Origin: Campylobacteraceae bacterium
GTDB taxonomy: Bacteria > Campylobacterota > Campylobacteria > Campylobacterales > Sulfurovaceae
NCBI GenBank assembly: GCA_027030605.1
Contig: JALVEV010000017.1
Span: forward strand, 1-17,460
DNA: 17,460 nucleotides
Direction of reading: 5' to 3'
This document shows, piece after piece, positions 5,903 through 12,865 of this stretch; positions within the stretch are counted from its first letter, which is position 1; each line of letters begins with the position of its first letter. A program made the position numbers and the translations under genes. The notes under the pieces are model-generated. The model was not told the DNA's origin and did no database searches. It saw only the letters and a program-made list of their open reading frames with translations.

Positions 5903-7198
5903 TTATTTAGATAATCTTATTCTAACGGACTCTTCATGAGCTGTTAACCCTTCAGTATTTGCAATTAAAGCACAAGCCTCACCTATCTCATTTAACCCTT
6001 GTTGTGTCATTGATATAATAGACGATTTCTTTAAAAAGTGGTCAACACTTAATGGTGAGTAGAACTTAGCTGTCCCTCCTGTTGGTAATGTATGGTTTGG
6101 ACCTGCAATATAGTCACCAATAGGCTCTGGAGTATATTCACCTAAGAAGATAGCTCCTGCATGTTTTATTTGACCTAACAACTCCATAGGATTAGCTGTT
6201 ACTACCTCTAAGTGTTCAGGAGCAATTTGATTCATTAAATCAATCGCATCATCCATCGTTTTAGTAATAATAATAGCCCCACGCTCTTCAATAGATTTTC
6301 GTGCAATCTCTTCACGAGATAATGTTCCTAAAAACTCCTCTATTTTAGAAGCAACCTTAGGAGCCAATGCTTCATCAGTAGTAATCAAAATAGACGAAGC
6401 CATCTCATCATGCTCAGCTTGTGAGAGTAAATCAATAGCCAAATAATCAGCTCTTGCTGTTTGGTCGGCTAAAATTCCAATCTCACTTGGTCCTGCTATC
6501 ATGTCTATGTTTACTTCACCATAAACCAACTTTTTGGCTGTTGCTACAAAGATATTTCCAGGACCTGTAATAACATCAACTTTTGGTATCGTCTCTGTAC
6601 CATAAGCCATAGCTCCAATAGCCGAAGCACCACCCACTTTAAAGACTTTAGTCACCTTGCACAAGTGACACGCTGCTAAAAGAAGTTCATTAAGTTCATC
6701 ATCAGGAGCAGGTGTACAAACCACTATCTCCTCTACTCCTGCTACAATGGCAGGAATTGCATTCATAAGTAGAGATGAGGGATAAGCAGCCTTCCCTCCA
6801 GGGATATAAAGCCCAGCAGAGTCAACAGCAGTAACTTTTTGCCCTAACATATTTCCATTTTTCTCAAAATCAAACCATGACTGTGGCATAAGCTTTTGGT
6901 GATAGTTCTCAATTCTATCATAAGCTAAATGCAGTGCCTCTCTAAGCGTTGGGTCAATGTTATTATACGCTTTTTCCATAGACTCCACAGAGACCTCTAA
7001 AGCTTCATCACCTTTTGGCTCCCATCGGTCAAACTTAGCAATATGTTCTTTTAAAGCAACGTTACCTTCTGTCTTAATCTCATCAAGCAACCCTTTTACA
7101 ATGGCAGTTACTCCATCTATATCCATTGCACCACGTTTTAAAAGCTCATCAAATTCACTCTGAAAATTATCATCTTTTGTACTAAATATCTTCACCAT
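5903..7198 (-). CDS. hisD: Histidinol dehydrogenase
   Basis: The enzyme carries out the last two steps of histidine synthesis: L-histidinol to histidinal to histidine, with 2 NAD and a Zn ion. The 431-residue length is normal. The AGLYIPGGKAAYPSSLLMN signature (128-146), TGPGNIFVATAK (211-222) and DMIAGPSE (232-239) are present. All key residues can be matched to E. coli HisD: Q260 and H263 (SQAEHDE), E328-H329 (APEHLE), D362 (IGDYIAG) and H421 (TAHEES). The start ATG has AAGGA just upstream, inside the end of the preceding gene, which it overlaps by 17 nt. No other his genes are nearby, so the pathway is scattered in this genome as far as the window shows. Confidence 0.96.
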   Translation of the reverse strand: MVKIFSTKDDNFQSEFDELLKRGAMDIDGVTAIVKGLLDEIKTEGNVALKEHIAKFDRWEPKGDEALEVSVESMEKAYNNIDPTLREALHLAYDRIENYHQKLMPQSWFDFEKNGNMLGQKVTAVDSAGLYIPGGKAAYPSSLLMNAIPAIVAGVEEIVVCTPAPDDELNELLLAACHLCKVTKVFKVGGASAIGAMAYGTETIPKVDVITGPGNIFVATAKKLVYGEVNIDMIAGPSEIGILADQTARADYLAIDLLSQAEHDEMASSILITTDEALAPKVASKIEEFLGTLSREEIARKSIEERGAIIITKTMDDAIDLMNQIAPEHLEVVTANPMELLGQIKHAGAIFLGEYTPEPIGDYIAGPNHTLPTGGTAKFYSPLSVDHFLKKSSIISMTQQGLNEIGEACALIANTEGLTAHEESVRIRLSK

Positions 7199-8069
7199 AC
7201 TTCCTTATATAACGAGCTAACATACTCTCATTTCCTATCAAGCCACCTTGATGAATATAGAGTGTTGGCTTCTCAAAAATTTGTGGGTTCTCTAACAGTG
7301 TTATCCACCCTTGTGGGTCATAGAGCAAATCAAACTCAATACCCATTTTCGCTTGTAATTCTAGCCAAATTTTATAAGAGTCTCTATACAACTTTCCAAA
7401 GTGTCGTTTTTTAGTTGGTATTAATATTGTTGGGTGTAAATCTTCATTGGCTTCAAGCATTAAAAACTGTTTTTTCAAATACTCACTATCTCCCACACAA
7501 GGAACGGTAAAAACCGTAGGTGGGGATGGCTTTAGCCTCGCTACTTCATTTGTATTAAAGGATTTAGCCAAATAAAGAGCTGTAGTCCCAGTACCAGAGG
7601 GTAAAAAAACATTTAACTCCTCAAAGCCTTGCTCCTCTTGCCACTCTAAAATCTCTTGAGCTAAAATTTTTAAACCATACTCTGCCTCTTTTTGTCTTCC
7701 ACCCTCCTCTATAAGCAAATCATCTTTTGTTAGGATGGGAATATCCTGACCTATATGAACTTGCATTCCATTTTTTAGAGCATACTTATAATTTCCATGA
7801 GGGTTCTCTTGTAGATAAGAGGCGATATGTTCAACATAATAATCAAACTTCCACCCTCTTAACTTAGCTAAAACAGAGAGCGAATACATGGCATTAGATT
7901 GAGCTGAACCATAAGAGACAACTCTTGTAATATGAGGGAAATCATTCTCTAAAAAATAGTAAAATTTTCGTGCCTTATTTCCTGAAAACTCTTTTGAGAG
8001 TAAATCATCTCGTTTAATATAAATAGTTTGTTTATAAAACTCTCTTTTCTCTATAGGTGACTTTTTCAT
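7182..8069 (-). CDS. PLP-dependent ACC-deaminase/D-cysteine-desulfhydrase-like protein
   Basis: This is a fold-type II PLP enzyme of 295 residues. The N-terminal IYIKRDDLLSKEFSGNKARK places the Schiff-base lysine at K32. The motif SYGSAQSNA (52-60) is the usual stacking/carboxylate loop, and the phosphate-binding loop is LPSGTGTTA (156-164). Family members act on 1-aminocyclopropane-1-carboxylate, D-cysteine or related amino acids; the substrate cannot be read from sequence. Residues 176-189 are encoded by a REP-like repeat (7504-7544) and fall between the phosphate-loop helix and the strand leading to CVGDSEYLKKQF, probably an insertion in a surface loop. No Shine-Dalgarno precedes the ATG, which lies directly after a -10 box. 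The gene overlaps hisD by 17 nt, so the two are likely co-expressed. Confidence 0.82.
   Translation of the reverse strand: MKKSPIEKREFYKQTIYIKRDDLLSKEFSGNKARKFYYFLENDFPHITRVVSYGSAQSNAMYSLSVLAKLRGWKFDYYVEHIASYLQENPHGNYKYALKNGMQVHIGQDIPILTKDDLLIEEGGRQKEAEYGLKILAQEILEWQEEQGFEELNVFLPSGTGTTALYLAKSFNTNEVARLKPSPPTVFTVPCVGDSEYLKKQFLMLEANEDLHPTILIPTKKRHFGKLYRDSYKIWLELQAKMGIEFDLLYDPQGWITLLENPQIFEKPTLYIHQGGLIGNESMLARYIRKYGEDI
7504..7544 (-). repeat. REP-like palindromic element, copy 2 (inside a coding region)
   Basis: Read on the minus strand, gtagcgaggctaaagcc (7544 to 7528) is identical to the copy at 5839-5855. After a 10-nt spacer comes ACGGT-TTTT-ACCGT (7517 to 7504). Both copies share the order GGCTAAAGCC hairpin, then a spacer, then a second hairpin; the spacer and second hairpin differ. 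It is read in frame as residues 176-189 of the PLP enzyme without a stop. Confidence 0.65.
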
Positions 8070-8075
8070 AATGAG

Positions 8076-8081
8076 ATTATA
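8076..8081 (-). promoter_or_regulatory. -10 box for the ACC-deaminase-like gene (leaderless)
   Basis: On the minus strand this is a perfect TATAAT ending 6 nt before the ATG (8069). The predicted transcription start coincides with the start codon. No ribosome binding site is present. The FNR-type box (8088-8101) lies immediately upstream, over the -35/spacer region, where a bound regulator would block polymerase. Confidence 0.5.
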
Positions 8082-8087
8082 ACAAAA

Positions 8088-8101
8088 TTGATTAATATCA
8101 A
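8088..8101. promoter_or_regulatory. FNR/DNR/NnrR-type binding site
   Basis: TTGAT-TAAT-ATCAA is a perfect match to the CRP/FNR-family consensus TTGATnnnnATCAA. Its centre (8094.5) lies 41.5 bp before the start predicted from the TATAAT at 8124-8129, the classic class II activator position for the hemerythrin operon. For the divergent PLP-enzyme gene the centre is about 25 bp upstream of the start, a repressing position. Which family member binds (oxygen-sensing FNR or NO-sensing DNR/NnrR) cannot be read from the site. Confidence 0.75.
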
Positions 8102-8123
8102 TACGATTTAAAAACTATTACTT

Positions 8124-8161
8124 TATAATGCGAAAAAATTAAATCAGAGTATATAAGGAGA
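8124..8161 (+). promoter_or_regulatory. Hemerythrin operon -10 box and Shine-Dalgarno
   Basis: A perfect TATAAT lies at 8124-8129, with predicted transcription start near 8136. AAGGAG at 8156-8161 precedes the ATG at 8170 by 8 nt. No -35 is evident, fitting an activator-dependent promoter with the FNR-type box in its place. Confidence 0.6.
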
Positions 8162-8169
8162 ATAGAAAA

Positions 8170-8610
8170 ATGATTATTTCTAACTACATGAGAGCTGAAC
8201 ATCGAGAGTGTGATGAGATATTTGCTGCGGCAGAGAAATCCATTATAGAGGGAGATTTTGAACAAGCAGAGAGACAGTTTCTACTATTTTCAGAGGATAC
8301 TCTTACCCATTTTAAAAAAGAGGAAGAGGCACTATTTCCAACTTTTGAAGAGGTTACAGGCAATACCGAAGGACCAACACGAATGATGCGTTATGAGCAT
8401 GAGCAGATGAGAGGGCTTATTGGTAAAATGGCAGAAGCGATAGAGAACCAAGATAAAGATGCTTACCTCTCGATTGCTGAGTCTATGATGATTCTACTCC
8501 AACAGCACAATATGAAAGAGGAGCAGATGCTCTATGCCATGTGTGATAGAGCCATTCCTCAAGATAAAAAAGAGAGTGTTATAGAGACCATGAAAACTGT
8601 AGAGTTATAA
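8170..8610 (+). CDS. Hemerythrin-domain (HHE) protein
   Basis: This is a 146-residue four-helix-bundle protein with a full set of diiron ligands: H11 (RAEHREC), H47 and E51 (THFKKEE), H77 (YEHEQM), and H113 and E117 (QQHNMKEEQ). The spacing fits bacterial hemerythrin/HHE cation-binding proteins, which bind O2 or NO or help repair iron centres damaged by nitrosative stress. The long insert between H47 and H77 (FEEVTGNTEGPTRMM) is common in the HHE branch. It is first in an operon with a DUF2249-like gene (1-nt gap) and a NnrS/HCO-like membrane protein. Together with the FNR-type site upstream, this points to low oxygen or nitric oxide as the inducing condition. It has no signal peptide, so it is cytosolic. 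Confidence 0.88.
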   Translation: MIISNYMRAEHRECDEIFAAAEKSIIEGDFEQAERQFLLFSEDTLTHFKKEEEALFPTFEEVTGNTEGPTRMMRYEHEQMRGLIGKMAEAIENQDKDAYLSIAESMMILLQQHNMKEEQMLYAMCDRAIPQDKKESVIETMKTVEL

Positions 8611-8611
8611 A

Positions 8612-8863
8612 ATGAAGAAATTTTTTTTAGATGCAAGAGAGATGGCACACCCTGAACCATTTCAAATCTCATTAAAATATCTTAAAGAGATGTCAAATGA
8701 AGATTATTTTTACATGCTTAATACCAAAGAGCCTATCCCTCTTCTAGAATTAGCACACGATAAAGGATTTAAGTTTTTGACACATCAAGATAGCAATAAA
8801 AATTGGCATATAGTTATTAGTAAAAATAGTCAACAAAATTTAGAAGAGTTGTTAGATGTTTAA
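8612..8863 (+). CDS. DUF2249-like small protein
   Basis: An 83-residue protein whose pattern matches DUF2249: LDAREMAHPEPF near the N-terminus (6-17), a central short helix, EPIPLLELAHDKGF (40-53), then an amphipathic strand with a conserved Trp (NKNWHIVI). DUF2249 has a TusA-like alpha/beta fold and is often found beside, or fused to, hemerythrin domains and NO-related genes; its biochemical role is not established. The gene starts 1 nt after the hemerythrin stop and overlaps the next gene by 8 nt, so it is firmly part of this operon. There is no separate strong ribosome binding site, suggesting translational coupling. Confidence 0.75.
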   Translation: MKKFFLDAREMAHPEPFQISLKYLKEMSNEDYFYMLNTKEPIPLLELAHDKGFKFLTHQDSNKNWHIVISKNSQQNLEELLDV

Positions 8864-10124
8864 TCAAGGTGGACTCTCACTAGACCAAGCACCTCCACTT
8901 TCAGTGGTGATGCGTTTTTTTATAACGGCTTCTATTTTTGGTATTTTACTTGGACTTTTTCTATTCTCTCAAAGCCTACATATAACAACTCTATCTTCCT
9001 ATAGCACTCAACTAATTACTGTGCATACCTTATCTTTAGGAGTAATGGCCTCTTTCATGTTGGGAGCATTGTTTCAGATGTTACCTGTTTTAGCAGGAGT
9101 AGTTATCAAGACACCAACAACAAAAGCGATGATGGTTCATGGTCTCTTAACAGTAGGCGTTTTAGTTCAGCTCTTTGCTTTTGGAGTTACAAGTAACTCT
9201 CTTCTCTACTTTTTAGCCTCTGCCTATCTTGGCTTAGCACTCTTTTATGCACTCTATCTAATGCTCAAAGAGCTAATAAAGATTAAAACCCACTCTAGCT
9301 CCTCCAAAGGTATCTCTTTAGCTCTTACTATGCTTATTCCTACAGTAATATTTGGAACCTATCTACTTCTTACAGAGGGTGGATTTATCCATATAATAGA
9401 TTTTAGTCAAATAAAAGAGATTCACTACTCTTTTGCTCTTTTAGGTTGGATTAGCCTACTTATTGTTTCTGTCTCATTTCAGGTCATTGAGATGTTTTAT
9501 GTAACCCCAAGCTACCCTACAAATATAACTAAATACCTAACCTTAACTATTGTTTTACTACTTATTTTAAAAATGACTTTTATACTCTTAGAGTACCCAA
9601 CTACTATTTTAACAGCTACTATTGCCCTACTCTTTTTAGCCTATGCCACGGTAACCATTGAGCGACTCACTCAAAGAAAACGCCCAACAGCAGATGCTAC
9701 AGTATGGTTTTGGCTCTTTGGTATGGCTCTTTTTATTTTAAGTATGACTGTTACACTTATTGGCTCATTTTTTACAATAAGCTCAACTCTACAACACTTA
9801 AGCTATATAGCCTTTATTGGTTTTGCTCTTAGCATTGTTTTTGCTATGATTTATAAAATAGTCCCTTTTCTAACATGGTTTCACCTCTCCAACCAAGGCT
9901 ACATGGAGGCTCCAATGATGCATGATGTTATCCACCCTAAAAAGGCGAAGATTCATTTTTATATTCATTTTGTGACTATAGTTATTTGGCTATTAACAAC
10001 AGATATAACTTGGTTAGGTAGTCTACTTATAACTATCTCATTTGGTTGGTTATTTTACAATTTGATTTTTGCTATTAAAAAGTATACTTATACGCAGAAA
10101 CATTGTGAGAAAATTGAGTGGTAG
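8856..10124 (+). CDS. NnrS / heme-copper-oxidase subunit I-like membrane protein
   Basis: This is a 422-residue integral membrane protein with about 12 hydrophobic segments and short polar loops. Histidines sit in conserved-looking membrane positions: H57 in VHTLSLGVMASFMLGALFQ, H190 in HYSFALLGW, H314 in LQHLSYIAF and H343 in WFH. The His-x3-Leu-Gly pattern and the MLPVLAGV turn resemble the NnrS family and stand-alone subunit-I-like proteins of the heme-copper oxidase fold. NnrS contributes to nitric oxide tolerance. I cannot tell from sequence whether this protein binds heme or copper. It overlaps the DUF2249-like gene by 8 nt and ends the operon. A hairpin at 10130-10151 follows. The family call is based on pattern and context. 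Confidence 0.65.
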   Translation: MFNQGGLSLDQAPPLSVVMRFFITASIFGILLGLFLFSQSLHITTLSSYSTQLITVHTLSLGVMASFMLGALFQMLPVLAGVVIKTPTTKAMMVHGLLTVGVLVQLFAFGVTSNSLLYFLASAYLGLALFYALYLMLKELIKIKTHSSSSKGISLALTMLIPTVIFGTYLLLTEGGFIHIIDFSQIKEIHYSFALLGWISLLIVSVSFQVIEMFYVTPSYPTNITKYLTLTIVLLLILKMTFILLEYPTTILTATIALLFLAYATVTIERLTQRKRPTADATVWFWLFGMALFILSMTVTLIGSFFTISSTLQHLSYIAFIGFALSIVFAMIYKIVPFLTWFHLSNQGYMEAPMMHDVIHPKKAKIHFYIHFVTIVIWLLTTDITWLGSLLITISFGWLFYNLIFAIKKYTYTQKHCEKIEW

Positions 10125-10129
10125 TAGAG

Positions 10130-10151
10130 TGGTCGATAGTTTTATCGACCA
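10130..10151. terminator. Hairpin between convergent genes, likely bidirectional terminator
   Basis: TGGTCGATA and TATCGACCA form a perfect 9-bp stem around a GTTT loop, in the 36-nt gap between the convergent membrane-protein and aldolase genes. The position fits a shared terminator. There is no proper U-run on either side, so efficiency is uncertain. Confidence 0.5.
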
Positions 10152-10160
10152 TCTAAAAGA

Positions 10161-11237
10161 TTAATTTCTATCTAAACAGTTCAAGTCAGAATAGGCCTGT
10201 TCAAGTCGTTTAACCATAGAGAGTTCACCCTCTCGTAACCATTTTCTTGGGTCATAAAACTTCTTATTTGGCTTATCTTCACCCTCTGGGTTTCCAATTT
10301 GTCCTTGTAGATAAGCGTGATATTGATTCACATAATTTCGTACACCATCCCAAAATGCCCACTGAGTATCGGTATCTATATTCATCTTAACTACACCATA
10401 AGTAATTGCCTCTCTAATCTCAGAAAGTGCAGAACCTGAACCACCATGAAATACAAAGTTTACAGGTTTTTCTTCAACTGTATTAAATTTCTCTTGAATA
10501 TACTTTTGAGAATTATCTAAAATAGTTGGAGTAAGTACTACATTACCAGGTTTATAGACCCCATGAACATTTCCAAATGATGCAGCAATAGTAAACATCG
10601 GTGAGACTTTCAATAGCTCTTCGTATGCATAAGCTACCTCTTCTGGTTGTGTATAAAGTAGTGAATTATCTACATCTGTATTATCTACACCATCCTCTTC
10701 ACCACCTGTAACACCTAGTTCAATCTCTAAGGTAATACCAATTTTACTCATACGCTCTAAGTAACTTTTACAAGTAGCAATATTCTCTTCAATAGGCTCT
10801 TCTGAAAGGTCAATCATATGTGAAGAGAAGAGAGGCTTACCATAAGCTTCAAAGTGTTTTTCACTCGCTTCAAGAAGTCCATCTATCCAAGGTAGTAACT
10901 TTCGTGCAGCGTGGTCTGTGTGTAACACTACAGGTACCCCATACGCTTCTGCAACAGTATGTACATGCAAAGCCCCTGCAATGGTTCCAAGAACAGCCCT
11001 TCTATCACTAGGCATCCCTTTTCCTGCATAAAACTCTCCACCACCATTTGAAAACTGCACAATGACAGGAGAGTTAACTTTAGAAGCAGCTTCCAAAACA
11101 GCATTAACCGACGATGTTCCAACAACATTCACAGCAGGAATAGCAAACCCCTCCTCTTTTGCAATTGCAAAAAGCTCTGTGACTTGATTCCCACTTAAGA
11201 CACCACATGGTAAGCTATCTAATACTTTTTTACTCAT
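10161..11237 (-). CDS. fba: Class II fructose-bisphosphate aldolase
   Basis: The enzyme reversibly condenses dihydroxyacetone phosphate and glyceraldehyde 3-phosphate to fructose 1,6-bisphosphate. In an autotroph-like lifestyle it would serve mainly gluconeogenesis. The 358-residue length equals the E. coli class IIA enzyme. Visible elements are D108-H109 in VVLHTDHA (catalytic Asp, zinc His), E173 (EIELGVTGGEEDGVD), zinc ligands H225 (GNVHGVY) and H264 (FHGGSGS), and the phosphate-binding NIDTDTQ (N286). The PPIase gene lies 28 nt upstream on the same strand, matching the PEB4-aldolase order known from C. jejuni. AAGG at 11248-11251 serves as ribosome binding site. Confidence 0.97.
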   Translation of the reverse strand: MSKKVLDSLPCGVLSGNQVTELFAIAKEEGFAIPAVNVVGTSSVNAVLEAASKVNSPVIVQFSNGGGEFYAGKGMPSDRRAVLGTIAGALHVHTVAEAYGVPVVLHTDHAARKLLPWIDGLLEASEKHFEAYGKPLFSSHMIDLSEEPIEENIATCKSYLERMSKIGITLEIELGVTGGEEDGVDNTDVDNSLLYTQPEEVAYAYEELLKVSPMFTIAASFGNVHGVYKPGNVVLTPTILDNSQKYIQEKFNTVEEKPVNFVFHGGSGSALSEIREAITYGVVKMNIDTDTQWAFWDGVRNYVNQYHAYLQGQIGNPEGEDKPNKKFYDPRKWLREGELSMVKRLEQAYSDLNCLDRN

Positions 11238-11264
11238 TTTGATTTAACCTTAACTATTTTTTTG

Positions 11265-12080
11265 TTATTTTACACTAATATTCGCTGTTTTTTTCAACTT
11301 TTTAGTTAAATTTTTTAATTTTATATCAAACCTCTTTAACCTCAGTTCTTTTACAATTTGAGGTTTTACCTCTTCATAGGGAATCAAACGCCTCTCTTTT
11401 TTATCTTCTAAATAGATTATATGATATCCAAATTGAGTTTTAACAGGTCGAGTAGTTATCTTCCCTTTTTTCAAACGAAAAGCAGCTTCTGAAAACTCTG
11501 ATACCATCTGTTCATAGACAAACCAATCAAGCTCTCCTCCATTTTTAGCACTAGGACCTGTAGATTCACTCTTTGCAAGTTCTATAAACTTCTTACGAAT
11601 ATCTTTACTCTGTTGAAGTTCAGCTATCATTGCAAGAGCATCCTCTTCTCTAGTTACCAAGATATGCCGTACTTTAACAGAGGCTGGTTGTGTAAATTTT
11701 TCAAGACTAGCCCGATAGTATCGTTTAGCAGAAGCATCACTTATTGGAATCTCTTCAACTTTCTTCTTCATCCAAAAGTCAAGCAGAAGATTCTCCTGTA
11801 ATTTTTCTAGTGCCTCTTTATAGAGAGGGTTATCTGCTATACCTATTTTTTTAGCATCTTCTAGATAGAGTCTTCGTTTAACCATCTGATCAACCACTGC
11901 TTTTTTTTGAAATTCAGTTAGCGTATCATAGGTCATTCCTGGTATACTTTTAATTACAAATTCATTTACCTCTTCTTTAGTAATATTAAAATCATTAACA
12001 GTTGCAAGTGTTTCGGAAGCAGAGAGTGTAAGTAGTCCAAATGACGAAAAAAAGAAAAAAAGTCTAAAAATTATTCTCAT
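11265..12080 (-). CDS. Periplasmic peptidyl-prolyl isomerase, PEB4/Cbf2-SurA type
   Basis: This 271-residue exported chaperone has a signal peptide with a Phe-rich core (residues 1-21, likely cleaved after SAS) and no lipobox cysteine. The N-terminal helical region (about 22-125) and the long basic C-terminal helix (about 234-265) would form the SurA-like chaperone core. Between them is a parvulin domain (about 133-226) with VKVRHILV, KNGGELDWF and TQFGYHIIYLED. Length and order match C. jejuni PEB4 (Cbf2), which assists outer-membrane protein folding. The flanking fba and nth genes reproduce the C. jejuni neighbourhood. AAGG at 12087-12090 precedes the ATG, and TATAGT (minus strand, 12110-12115) is a plausible -10 box. 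It is probably the first gene of a two-gene operon with fba. Confidence 0.9.
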   Translation of the reverse strand: MRIIFRLFFFFSSFGLLTLSASETLATVNDFNITKEEVNEFVIKSIPGMTYDTLTEFQKKAVVDQMVKRRLYLEDAKKIGIADNPLYKEALEKLQENLLLDFWMKKKVEEIPISDASAKRYYRASLEKFTQPASVKVRHILVTREEDALAMIAELQQSKDIRKKFIELAKSESTGPSAKNGGELDWFVYEQMVSEFSEAAFRLKKGKITTRPVKTQFGYHIIYLEDKKERRLIPYEEVKPQIVKELRLKRFDIKLKNLTKKLKKTANISVK

Positions 12081-12109
12081 TTTGTACCTTATAAATATAT
12101 TAATGAAGG

Positions 12110-12115
12110 ACTATA
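12110..12115 (-). promoter_or_regulatory. Candidate -10 box for the PPIase-fba operon
   Basis: The minus strand reads TATAGT, 29 nt upstream of the PPIase start codon, one mismatch from consensus. The divergent nth promoter (TATACT, 12165-12170) lies 50 bp away. Confidence 0.4.
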
Positions 12116-12164
12116 ACATAAAATAGTAAATGATTCGTAAATCAACTAAGTTTAAGTCCGAAAA

Positions 12165-12170
12165 TATACT
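12165..12170 (+). promoter_or_regulatory. Candidate nth -10 box
   Basis: TATACT, one mismatch from TATAAT, about 38 nt upstream of the nth ATG. A second TATAAT (12203-12208) abuts the ATG itself, too close to serve a start there. The ribosome binding site is weak (GAGAAG-like at 12197-12202). Confidence 0.35.
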
Positions 12171-12208
12171 ATTAGAGTACCAAAATAAGATTTAAAGAGA
12201 AGTATAAT

Positions 12209-12865
12209 ATGGCAACTAAAAAAATTAAACTTGCAACAAAAAAAGAGATTGAGGAGATAAAGGCTCTTTTTCTAGAACACTACCCAGACTCTTTGACAGA
12301 GTTAAACTACAACAATATCTATGAGCTACTAATAGCTGTTATGCTTTCTGCTCAATGTACCGATAAACGAGTCAATATTATTACTCCTGCACTATTTGAA
12401 GCCTACCCTACTCCTATAGAACTTGCCAATGCTGACCTAGATGAAGTAAAATCTTACATCAAAACCTGCTCTTTTTTTAACAACAAGGCAAAAAACCTTA
12501 TAAAAATGGCTCAATCTGTTGTAGAGAACTATAATGGGGAGATTCCACAAGATACCAAAAAGTTAGTAAAGTTAGCAGGAGTAGGACAGAAAACAGCCAA
12601 TGTAGTGATGATAGAGTACGCAGGAGCCAACTTAATGGCTGTTGATACCCATGTCTTTAGAGTCGCACACCGTTTAGGACTTAGTGATGATAAAACAGCC
12701 CTAAAAACCGAGGAGACACTAAGCAGAAAGTTCAAAACAGACCTACACCGACTTCACCAAGCGATGGTACTCTTTGGACGCTACAAATGTAAAGCTGTTA
12801 AACCTGAGTGTGAGGAGTGTTTTATGAAAAAACACTGCCGTACCTCTGAGACATTTAAAGTCTAG
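12209..12865 (+). CDS. nth: Endonuclease III (DNA glycosylase/AP lyase)
   Basis: This base-excision-repair enzyme removes oxidised pyrimidines and nicks abasic sites. The 218-residue protein has the helix-hairpin-helix LAGVGQKTANVV (122-133) with catalytic Lys128, catalytic Asp146 in AVDTHVFRVAHRLGL, and a [4Fe-4S] cluster motif C-x6-C-x2-C-x5-C formed by C194, C201, C204 and C210. The early motif LLIAVMLSAQCTDKRVN is also typical. It is a little longer than E. coli Nth (211) because of a Lys-rich N-terminus. Its 3' end overlaps the end of the convergent pepD-like gene by 11 nt. Confidence 0.96.
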   Translation: MATKKIKLATKKEIEEIKALFLEHYPDSLTELNYNNIYELLIAVMLSAQCTDKRVNIITPALFEAYPTPIELANADLDEVKSYIKTCSFFNNKAKNLIKMAQSVVENYNGEIPQDTKKLVKLAGVGQKTANVVMIEYAGANLMAVDTHVFRVAHRLGLSDDKTALKTEETLSRKFKTDLHRLHQAMVLFGRYKCKAVKPECEECFMKKHCRTSETFKV

